DNA of 64,000 nucleotides from Pholis gunnellus (taxonomy: Eukaryota; Chordata; Actinopteri; Perciformes; Pholidae), in NCBI GenBank assembly GCA_910591455.2, contig OU342822.1, positions 17,459,154-17,523,153 of the forward strand, given 5' to 3'. The position numbers and the translations under genes are program-made. How positions within the stretch are numbered: the stretch's first letter is position 1; each line of letters opens with the position of its first letter. Positions 21,308 to 32,071 of the stretch are shown here, piece after piece. The notes beneath the pieces were generated by a model. It was given only the letters and a program-made list of their open reading frames with translations, made no database searches and was not told the DNA's origin.

Positions 21308-24300
21308 ATGCTTTCTGATGAGCTCGACTCCAAACCAGAGGTGAGTTCATCACTGTCATCACCGTCGTGCTTTTAGATAAGAGTCGGTCATTCATTGCAT
21401 GCTGTGCTTCTTCTCTCTTTTCTCCAGCTGCTGGTGCAGTTTGTGCAGAATGCGTCCATCCCGTTGGTGCAGGTTCTGGAGGACTCGGGGTCCAAACACT
21501 CATGTCTGCCTCTGCTGAGTCCAGCGGAGAGCTCGCTGTGCAGCCATCTGGAGCTCACAGGTGAGCAGCCTCTCACTGCTCCTGTTCTGTCCTCCACAGG
21601 TCCAAAGAACTAGCAGTAGTATGCAACTCACTTCATGAACTTACAGAGTATCTCTCACCGCTCTCGCTGCATTGTTTCTGGATGCAGCAGGCAGCTACTT
21701 GCTTCTACCTGCTCTGCACCAAACAGCAGACAGACACAGATCGGGACTAGCTGACAGACATAGTGGAGCCTTTAGCAGCTAGAAAGCCAGATATTGTCCT
21801 CAGGAGTTGGTAGAGACCAAATAAGATAAGATGAGATAATCCTTTATTAGTCCCGCAGTGCAGAACAAGTAATATAAATCAGTAATAAAAAGTGAGTATC
21901 ACTTAAGTAAAAAAGTACAAAATCCACAGTAACTAAGTATAACTAAAGAATTAAAATATTATATATACAGTCAGGGTATTTGTATTGCAAAGTATGTTTC
22001 CCGCATGGGGTGGGAGGTCTGTCTCCCACCACCTCCACCGTATCCAGTGGACACCCCAGCACACTGCTGGCCTTCTTAATAAGTTTGTTCAGTCTGCTGT
22101 CGAGATGCTGCTGCCCCAGCAGACCACTCCGTAGAAGATGGCTGATGCCACCACAGAGTCAAAGAAGGTCCTCAGGAGAGCTCTCTGCACTCCAAATGAC
22201 CTCAGTCTCCTCAGCAGATCGAGTCTGCTCTGACCCTTTTTATAGAGTGTGTGATCAGTCCAGTCCAGTTTATTGTTCAAGTCAACACCCAGGTACTTAT
22301 AAGATCTCACGATCTCAATGTCCGTTCCCTGGATGTTCACTGGTACCGGAGGAGAGCGTTTACCCCGGCGGAAGTCCACCACCAGCTCTTTGGTTTTACC
22401 AGAGTTGATCTGGAGGCGGTTCCGCTGGCACCATCCTATGAAGTCCTGGTTCAGTTCTCTGTATTCCCTGTCATTGGCGGCAGAAATGAGGCCAACGATT
22501 GCAGAGTCGTCGGAGAACTTTTGCAGGTGGCAGTTGGCAGAGTCGTGTTTAAAGGCCGAGGTGTAGATGGTAAAGAGGAATGGAGCTAGGACCCCGTGCT
22601 GCAGGACACCAGGTCAGACTCGCACTCCCGTATCTGCACATACTGTGGACGGTTGGTGAGGTAGTCCTTCAGAAGCAAAGGCTGGATGGTGTTGAAGGCA
22701 CTGGAGAAATAAAAAAACATGACTCTCGCAGTGCTTCCAGCGTTTTCCAGGTGTGAAAGGCATCTGTGTAGCAGGTAGATGAGAGCGTCATCCACCCCGA
22801 TGCCAGATTGATAGGCGAACTGTAGTGGGTCCAAAGATGAGTTCACCAGGGGGCGGAGATGGACAAGGACCAGCCTCTCTAGCGTCTTCATCAGGTGGGA
22901 TGTTAACGCCACCGGCCTGAAGCTGTTGAAGTCCTTGGGTCACGGAGTCTAAATATACAGAACTAAAGGAGAGTTAATATTTGATTCCTTTCACCAGGCG
23001 GCCAGAAACACGACTACAAATGAATATTTATGGTCCTCTAAACTGGTTTGCTGTCTTTAAAAGTTGAATAACTCTAATGTATGAATGTGGAACATGTCGT
23101 GCTGCAGGGACGACGTGTTTGTGTAGGATGTCAGCGTTTCCCCGGTTCCCTCCACAAAATTGGGTTAATGACGGAAAAATAAGCCCCGTAGCGAACAAAC
23201 GTGTTAAATTCTTATACATGGAAAGATAATCTTCTCAAATGAACACCACTTTTATGATTTTTTTGTTTTACGTATGAAGGCATTAAACAGAAGTAAAAAG
23301 TTAACGTTAGACTAAACGAACTCCACCGCGGTGAAATGAGAGGCTGTGAAGGAGGACGACGAGTCGTGATGACGTTCAATACTTTAGTCTTTTGTTTACA
23401 ACCAACGTTTTTAAGATGCGTAAAAGCTTCAACATTCACAAGAGGGGTATTTACTGACATATTATATATCCTAGAACAAAACGTTAAAGTCTCTGCAGCT
23501 TTTGTTAAACACAAACCTGATGTCAGACATCTAACCAAAAACTCATTAAAACAAAACGGCTGATTTCAAGGTGAGGGAACAGGAACTACAAAGATGCTGA
23601 CTCATCTCTTGGTTTTAGGACTTATTCCTGCAGCACTCTATTGTAACGCTCTCTCTCTTTCTCTCTCTCTCTGTCTGTCTGTCTCTCTCTCCTTCCTTGG
23701 TGCTCTGTCACTTTCAGGCTCACGTTGCCATATTTCATACGTCTGTTTGCTTCCATTGCTACATTGTATGAAAGAACACGTGTTGTTCTTCGCGTTGAAG
23801 TTAAAATTCTATTCAAAGAGTAAAAATTGTGGGAATGAGATCAAGTTTAAGATATATTTTAAAGACGATTTTAACGCACTCTGAACATTCCAACCAACAT
23901 CAAATCTGAGCGGGTCATTTCTCACTAATCTTCAACTAACGTTGCATGAGTTTCTAGCTCAAAGTATGATTGAGTTATAAGTGTTCAAAATGCATAACAG
24001 TAATGTAACAGTAATGTCTGAATTGAGCTGAATGTTTGAATCATCTTTCTTTTGCAATGTTAAGAAAATGTATTTAAATCCCCGACTGTGCCGGCTCTCC
24101 TTCATGTCTGTCCACACGTTTCACAGTGTTGTAGGTTTGTGGGTATTATTCCTGTTTCACAACATCTCCAGGCTCTTTAGATGTGGATCGAGATTCCCTT
24201 TAGATCCGACGAGCTCCCCGACTGCTGTAGAAAATAGGATTATTATTTGTTTTAAGACTCCTCAGCGCCCACAGCTTCTCCATTTGGATGGACAGATGCT

Positions 24301-27300
24301 CATTAGGACACATCGTGTCTGTGATTCCCTGTAAACCCATTTAGAAAGGAATGATATAACCAACAATAGATTAAAGAATAGATGTATTTATACATTAAAG
24401 GTGCCCTCTGGTGTTTTCTTGTAAGCAAACACAGATGTGTTTATATTCAGTGTTTCACTTTGAAAACATTTGTCCGTTACATAATTGAAAGTGTTATTTT
24501 TATATCCGTTTGTGCCACTAAAGCGATCGCTGTGCTCCTATTTTTAAACCATAGTTTGATTATTTTGGGTATTATTGACTCGCTGGTCTTCTCCTCAGAT
24601 GGAGGCCTGCGCCACGAGCCGGAGTCGCTGTCGGAGTTCGCAGGTGTGTCGGAGCGAAGCCCGCTGGTGGTCCAGGCGCACTCTCACCCGCCCAGCCCGC
24701 CCCCCATCCTCCATGACCTCCAGCAGTCCGACAGCCCTTCTTATGTCCTGCTGAACCTCGCCAAAGGTAAGGAGCTCTAAATCCAAGCCTCGAATCTCCT
24801 CCGAGTCCTCACTAACAACTCTAAATCTGATCGTGAGTCAGCGCTTTGTGACTTGCAAACGGGGGTGACATATTTTCACGAGGAGCTGTGACTTATTTTT
24901 TGGGCTGAAGAAATGATCCTTTGCAGACACGCTCTCTTGGTTCATCAGACCTTTTTGGCAGGGCAGCCCGAAAAAGAAGTATTTTAGTCTCTAACATGCA
25001 GCTTCTGTGCAGCGCGCTGTGTTCTGTCTGTGACTCAGTGAGCGACGGGAAGCAGAGAAAAGGCTTTTCAGCACAAATAATCACGTTCTGTCTCTTGTGT
25101 CATTGAATTCAACTCATGAATGAAGAGGGATTGGGGGTTTTTTTTCATCGTGTTTATGTACTTTTCCAATGTTTGTTCTCCAGCATCCTCTCAGCCTTTC
25201 AGTATGAATCTCTTAACATTAAACCCCAAATTGCTGAGCATGACAGGATGACAATAATTCAGAAATGTGACCTCGAGGGGCTCAGGCTGTTGCTGCTCAT
25301 GCAGAATGTTGCACTGGCTTTGAATTCATGCTTCTCCTCCCGCTTCTTCTTCTTCTTCTTCCCTCTCAGGCATCACAGCCTCCTCAGAGTCCCTGATCTT
25401 CGCCGCAGATGGCGGCGGCGAGGACGACGACGAGGGCGTCTCGTCGGGGGACTACGGGATCGACGGCAGCGCTCCGTGGTACCTGCGGGTGCAGGAGCTG
25501 GCACACGACAGCCTGATCGCCGCGACGCGCGCGCAGCTCGCCAGAGACGCCAAGGCCAGCCAGGACGCCAGGGCTGCAAGTGTCAGTAACGGTAAAGTCC
25601 CAAAAATAGACTCTTCATAACAAAGTGCTGCTAGGCTGCTGTTCTTGTATATGTGCAGTGCTGTTTACATGTGCATCCCAACCCGTCTGTGAGGTATGTA
25701 ATATTAAAATAAAGACTGCTGACAAGACGCCGCACATAGTTGTGGTGAGATAAGATCTGCCGGTCTATTTAGAGACGGGCATCAGACACAGAAAGACGAG
25801 GAATGAGGTCAGCGATGAGATTAATCAACACGGACTGAGACTGTGTTCAACACTTCTCATCAAAAGTCCTCAAATCAAAATGAATTTGTAACTTTGTCTT
25901 CACAGATTTACAAGTCTTGACAGCCTGCGGAGATCTAAACGGCACATTGTCGTGAGGCGTTGATCGAGCTTCAGCACTTATTGTTGCAGTGATGTCTGTG
26001 ATGATCTGTTATGTGAGCAGTTAGTGTTCTGATTAATGCTGCAGAGGGAACGTGGTGATCAGACAGACACAGGTTAGACGTCAGGGAAGAGACCAGACAG
26101 ACGACACAGGACTCTCATTAGATCAGGAACACTTTTGTTAAACCCTATTGTGACTTTTTTCTGACTTTTTTTTCCAACATTATACAATATGACATTTTTT
26201 GACGTAGTAACAATTATTTTCTATGTAATTTAGTATTTATTTAAACACCATTCTAAGATGTCTTTATGACATTTCAAAGACAGTATAACGTTTTAATGAA
26301 ATACCACAAATTTTAGAATATGAGTTTTTATGAGACATTTTAATGACATAATACACAATAACTTCTTTTACGTTTTAATCACTAAACTATGACCTTTGTA
26401 TGACCTTTTCCAACAGTATACTATGATTGTTTTTGGACATTTGTATGAAAAACTACACTTTACCTTTTTTTACGTTTGACATACTAAACTATGACTTTTT
26501 AAAAAAATATGATACTTTTACTTTTATGACATTTAAATGACATACTATACGATTTTCATACATTTTTTATTATGACATACTTAAGTAGCTATGAGAGGCA
26601 TTGTGACTCTTTCTGAAATACTATACGATGACTTTGCCAAATAGGCAAACTGATTGGAAAAGTTACCAAATCTTGAATGATAAGAAAATGTGCTAAAATG
26701 AATTCAAAGATCGCCGTGATGGTTGTTTGCTCCAGCTTCTTCACTTGCCAAAAATCCTAACACGTTGCTTACTTACTTACTTTAACTGAAGCTATCTTCT
26801 CTGATCGTGCACCGAGCTGTTGACCCACACCAGGAGTCCGGACTTCATCACGACCTCTTTTAACTTCCCTCTACAAGATAAACATGTTTTGCCCGTGACC
26901 CCAAGAGACCCTGACTCCCTCCGAGCTACATCTCTGATCTTTGAACCGAGCCAAATTGCAGCCAGAGGTCCTGCTTAGAAAGATGATACGAGAGTGAAGT
27001 TTATCCCCGTCTGTGCTCTCCCAGTATACGTCCTCCCTCCCCGACCGTGATCTCGCTGGTTTATGCTCTTCCACTCAGAATGCATAAACTGCATGTTGTC
27101 AGGTGACCATGTAGCGTCCTTAGCACAGGTGTTCTTACCTCATTAGGATCTCTCAAAGTTTATCATCTTCCACCTCATTCTTTTTCTGTCGAGTGAGAAC
27201 AGTCAGCGAAGGAAGGAAGAAAACGTGTTTTTAGGTTTCCTTCGACGTGATCGAAGGGACCAAAGCGTGGTGTGTAGGACACTTTGTGGCACATTGAGAA

Positions 27301-27859
27301 AACGTGTCTTATTCTGAGCTAGAAGGGGTGTAAAATCATTTCTTCACTGTGGTGTCAGTGTGGGACTGAAACTCTGCTCTCTGAGCCGGTGTGACGGCCG
27401 CCCTCCCACTAACTGGCTGTAGATTGGACTCGTTCCCTCAGCAGTGGGGTATCCGTTATAGATGCATTACTGCCGGCACGCCGTATGCTGAATTGGACCT
27501 GTTAAATGCATTCACAGCGCGTGGGGGGTGAAAAGAGAGTGATCGCATTCAGCTTCGGTTGGTTGTTTCTTTTTCAGGCTGCGGTTCGTTCGGCGGGTCT
27601 CGGTACCCGATGATTGGCTCCAGCCGGGCCCCCGGGGACCGGCCTCCTCACAACTCCTTTATTGTTTTCTGCTTCCGTCCCCTTGTTTCCTAGGTGATCA
27701 CACACACAGTTTGACAGCAGACGGGGACAAGCGAGAGCTGCCGTCTAGAGCCAGCCGCCCTCTCTCCAAGCAGATCCTCCGCTGCTCGTTTGAGGGCTGC
27801 TGCAGGACGTTCACCTGGCCCGCTCACCTCAAATACCACCTCAAAACACACAGGTAGCA

Positions 27860-27924
<65 letters not shown>

Positions 27925-30900
27925 AACGTAATGGGTTCAGGCAGCAGTTGCAACAAGAAGCCACTTCCAAAGCATGAACCTTTTCCAGGCTTTCGGGGAT
28001 CAATTTTCCAAATTGAAAAATAATAATGCAAGCTTGCAGCTAATTGAGGTTACAGCTTGTTATTCAAGTAATTACATTCGCAATTATCTTAGCTGTTAAT
28101 GGAAACGTCGAAGCCATTATTGAATCAAAATGCAAGACAGATATTTTAGAAAACAAGGTACCATTTTAAAGTGCTTCTGTTCCCTCGGCATGAAGCATTT
28201 TATCCAAACCACTGTCCTCAGTCCACAAACAGCCTTACAAGACACCACTAATCTACATACAACATATAGAACAAGAAATAGTATATAAAAATAAAGAAAA
28301 CCAAGCAGATTTTTAAACCTTTATTGTCAACGACAAAATTCTTAATATCACTGACAAAAGCATGCATGTAGAAATCCAAATAAGTACAAATAAAATGTAT
28401 TTGTTCGGATGTTTTACCGCTCAAGTCGAAGGCGTGATCGCACGGTGTTTGTGGTGGAGGCAGAAGAAGGACACGGGAGAAACACAGCTGAGGCTGAGAA
28501 AGAAAGTGTGTATCTGTTCTGCCTCCTAACATCAGCGTAGGAAAATCTATTTGTGGTCATCCCGTCTGACCTCGCGGTGGGCTGTTTGCAAATGAAACGC
28601 GCACACACACCGGGTGAGACACTTGTTCCTTTTGGTTGTCTCGGGCTCCCAGGAACGACAGGATGTTCAGGTGTGGCGCGGAGGGCTGCGGGAAGAGTTT
28701 CTACGTGCTGCAGAGGCTGCAGGTTCACATGAGGACCCACAACGGCGAGAAGCCCTTCATCTGCAAGGAGAAGAACTGTGGCAAGAAGTTCACCACGGCT
28801 GGAAACCTGAAGAACCACCGACGCATACACACAGGTGGGGAGCGGGAGACACTCGGCGTATGAAAGGGCCTGAAACACGCTGGAAGCAATAACTGACTCG
28901 GGCCATTTGACTCCGCTCATTTAATGCTTCCTTGGTGCAGTCATGGCCGGAGATTTGAAGAGTCAGCAGCACTGGCGCCTCCATTTCACTGCTGTAATGA
29001 GTAACTGTACTCTTGTCATATTTTATTTAGGGCGACATTAAGATTTTTTGATGGCCTTTCTCACAGTCTGCTTCTTCCTCTATCTCGGGGCCGGCTACAC
29101 TCTCCAGTGTTTATATGTTTGCCCTTACGTCTGGAAGAACCGCTTTCTGTGAGCCATAATGTCCACTTAGTCGGGCGAAAGGATCTAACGTTTGTTACGT
29201 TTTTAGTGCGTTAAAATAGGTCAGCTGTCACCGTGGGCTCCAGAAATTACTATATTAAGTCTTAATATTGTTGAGTTCAACTATATATATATATATTTGT
29301 GTGTGTGTGTGTGGCTTCTCTCAGGGGAGAAGCCTTTTCTGTGTGAAGCAGATGGCTGTGGGCGATCCTTTGCGGAGTATTCCAGTCTCCGAAAACACAT
29401 GCTCGTACATTCTGGTGAGTGGGAGCGAGTTTAACAGCTGTACAGCTGAGCACTTTTCTCTTTGTAATTAGCGTGCGTCGCAGATACAAAGCGTGTTGTC
29501 ACGTGCCGTCCCGTGTGTTTCCCAGGCGAGAAGCCTCACCACTGCGGGATCTGTGGGAAGACGTTCTCTCAGTCCGGCAGCCGGAACGTCCACATGAGGA
29601 AGAGACACGGGGAGGAGGGGCTCGGCAGTGAAAGCAGAGAAACAGGTCTTTGTCCTCTTATTATCTTTTTCACACACACACTGTGCAGTAGGTGGTTATG
29701 CTAATCCTTGAATTATGTGGCTTCAAGCTGCCCATACATTTAAAAAATGTGCTATAGAGATAGTGTTGGTTTAAGTTGCGTTTCGGAACATTTCTTGAAT
29801 AATTAACGGCTTTAAGCACTTTAAAATGTATCATTTAAAATGTTCATTCTTCGGGGCTGAATGATGTGATGATCTAGCTGAATGGCTTTAGACTTCTGCA
29901 GGAGTGAGGTCGTTAGGGGTCGGGGAAGGTTTTCACCAAGTCGCGGTGGCACCGTAACTTAAATCCAGCTTCTCAAATGTCTCTTTGCCGTCACCGCACA
30001 CGTTAACTGATCGGATACTCCAGTAAATCTCTCGTAAATCTCTCGCTGCAGCTGTGAGAAACGTCCCAGACAGAGCTCACTTTAGTGTCCGTTTCACCAC
30101 CTCTTCAGAGTAAAAGCCTCTCTCAATGAGCTCTCTTATGTTCCAACATATGGTCTAACTGTACAAAACGGCTTTAACTAAATGTATTTTATCGGTGTGA
30201 AACAATGAGAGCCTCCTTGTACTATTTGTGTAGCAGTGGGGAAGCACCGCCGCTGCCAGAGCTCTTAATTATAAACAGCAGATTTATTCGGGTCAGCCTC
30301 CCTGAAGAAGCTCGTCTTTAGTAAAAGCAGAGGAAGATGCAGCTTCAAAACAGATGGTGACTGGATGAATAATTAAGTAGACTGTCTGTGTTGGAATAAC
30401 TACAGTCCCCAAAAAATCTAAAAAGAAATTGTCAAAGGGGACTTATTTCGGTTTTGAACGTTGATTTCTCCGACTGTAGGTTGTAATCGTGGATTAAAAG
30501 TACAGCGTGTGTGTCTCCTCTTCGTACAGGAGAAGCTCTGACGCAGAGCAGTCTGCTGGAGGCGGACGGCGTGAATGGAGACGGTATGGTGACCATCACG
30601 ACGACTGTGGAACCCATGAATCTTCACCACGCCATGCTGAGATCACCAGGTAGGCCTTCATACACGCTGGGGCGGGGAAACGCCAATACGTGCCGTCAGT
30701 CCGGCTGTTGATATTCTGAGAGGTTGGTCGCAACCCAACTGTGATTTATTACTCTTGGACTGTTTCTTACGATAATATTTTATAACTGGAGCTCTCAACA
30801 GCCAAGTTATACGGTGCAGATTCTACTGCAGTCCGTTATTGGGCCTCAATGTGAATGTTTAATGGTTACTGATGCATGTGAGGCTGACGCATGTTACTAT

Positions 30901-31366
30901 AAGGTTGTAATATTCATCATCACCTGCTGTTTCTCCAATGTACACTGGATTATTATTACTAGTAGTTTGACTTCATAACTTAAACAAGCTTAGATTCCAT
31001 ATGTAATGCCTAAAGATGAATACTTCTTTCATTGGCTCAGTATTATAGGTTTAGTTGCATGTCCTTCATTATTTCCTAAACTGCCCTGTCTGCATTAATA
31101 AAAACCAGAAGGTATAAGCAGGTGGGAGCTTGCAGACACTGAAGGACAAACGTTTTAGTAGAGTTGTGGCCCCGGAAGCTGTTTACGCTCATCACTGTAG
31201 GTCCGTACCGACACTATTACCCAGCATTCACGTTGCTCTGCTCTCGTCTGTGTTTGTCCCTCCAGGCTCTGCAGACTCCGTGGTTGTTCTCTCTCAGCCA
31301 CATGAATTGGTGACGATGACGAGCGACGGCCACGCGTATGGCGACGACGTGGTGACGCTGCTATAG
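21308..31366 (+). CDS. ZNF410: Zinc finger protein 410, five-finger C2H2 transcription factor
   Basis: DNA-binding activator known in mammals for its very narrow target set, chiefly CHD4. Coding exons: 21308-21340, 21428-21560, 24599-24766, 25370-25591, 27694-27853, 28653-28834, 29325-29414, 29526-29645, 30530-30649, 31266-31366; 1329 nt, 442 aa against about 478 in human. The N-terminus MLSDELDSKPELLVQFVQN and the block PWYLRVQELAHDSLIAATRA are family hallmarks. Five C2H2 fingers lie at residues 216-238, 246-268, 276-298, 306-328 and 336-357. The linkers are THRNDRMFRC, THNGEKPFIC, IHTGEKPFLC and VHSGEKPHHC. All cysteines and histidines are present. The C-terminal region after finger 5 is shorter than in mammals. 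A degenerate LINE sits antisense in intron 2. Confidence 0.96.
21821..22945 (-). mobile_element. Degenerate CR1/Rex1-type LINE, 3' half, antisense in ZNF410 intron 2
   Basis: On the minus strand, about 22912-22586 encodes reverse-transcriptase sequence (LVNSSLDPLQFAYQSGIGVD, then SSAFNTIQPLLL). About 22550-22090 encodes the SDDSAIVG active-site region, VVDFRRGKRSPPV, YKYLGVDLNNKLDWT and a C-terminal RLDLLRRLRSFG block. It ends on the left in the tail GGACTAATAAAGGATTATC with TCTTATCTTAT repeats at 21821-21850. The frame is broken into at least two pieces, and the first RT aspartate is replaced (FYFSSAF where FDFSSAF is usual), so it is dead. The 5' half is absent. Confidence 0.85.
23649..23693. 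repeat. Imperfect (CT)n microsatellite
   Basis: CT-rich run with TGTC interruptions in ZNF410 intron 2. No splice site nearby. Confidence 0.8.
26155..26640. repeat. Degenerate AT-rich minisatellite, motif ACATACTATGACTTTT
   Basis: Roughly 480 bases in which TATGAC, ATACTA and TTTTGAC-like words recur at loosely regular spacing, with runs of T. Unit length varies around 20-40 bases with many substitutions. It lies in ZNF410 intron 4. The same vocabulary appears in reverse complement at 32275-32835. Confidence 0.75.
27861..27919. repeat. ZNF410: (CA)29 microsatellite at the donor of ZNF410 exon 5
   Basis: Exon 5 ends at 27853 and the donor reads GTAGCAC. A nearly pure CA tract begins at intron position +8 and runs 59 bases. 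The donor is weak (GTAGCA instead of GTAAGT). Confidence 0.95.
29282..29313. repeat. ZNF410: (TA)n(TG)8 microsatellite at the acceptor of ZNF410 exon 7
   Basis: A TA run (29282-29296) passes into TG repeats (29298-29313), followed by GCTTCTCTCAG and the exon at 29325. The repeat occupies the place of the polypyrimidine tract. Confidence 0.95.
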
Positions 31367-32071
31367 GCCGCCATCGTGACAAACGTCACGCACTGCCGAC
31401 ACGTCTGCGTGTCGATAGACGAGTCGCCGACTCTCACCCCTGTAGATATTTGTAATTAGCAACCGATGATGGTTTTATTTTGACGTGCGTGAAACGGCAA
31501 AGTTTGTACAAACAACCTTTTTTCCTCAAGTTTTTTGAAAACAAATACTCCCAAAGAAATACTGAGACGGGTTTTAAAAGTTTATGAAAATATAATGACC
31601 GTGTACATTCTCCTTGTAAACAACAGTGAGGTTAAAATGCAGTGAATGCAGTCTAATAGAAAATAAGTCCCACTTACTTCTAAAATGTCAAATTTAAATG
31701 TCCCAGACACGCGTAAACCCCATTATCCTTATTATTAACTACTACTGAAGCACTGTGTATCACATTGCTGCATGTATGCGCTGGTGTAGCACAACAAGCA
31801 TCAATCTCTAACTAACTGTGTACCCAGTAATGCCCAAAGCTGCATTAACGGAGTGTTATTGGTAACATCACTCAAACGTCAACCTCCAGTGCGTCGCTTG
31901 TTCTCCGAGTACGACGACACGTTACTCATTTACAGCTCAATATATTACACTTGAGAATAATTGCTTTTTTCACTCGTGAGGTTGGTTCTGCCCTCATGGA
32001 ACAAGCGGTGGCTGTCTGGGGCCGTTGGATAAGGCAGCGCCGTGTTTATCAAGCGTGTTCCTGCCGTGGCC
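31367..32071. other. Convergent 3' region of ZNF410 (+) and ENTPD5 (-)
   Basis: Only 705 bases separate the two stop codons. I see no canonical plus-strand AATAAA before about 32222, inside the ENTPD5 locus. The clearest minus-strand signal (TTTATT on the plus strand) is at 31474-31479, just past the ZNF410 stop. The two 3' UTRs therefore probably overlap. Confidence 0.5.

Noticed and set aside
24401..24413. GTGCCCTCTGGTG as a reverse CTCF site
   Set aside because: Fits the core only partly and looks like part of a dispersed repeat word; too weak to list.
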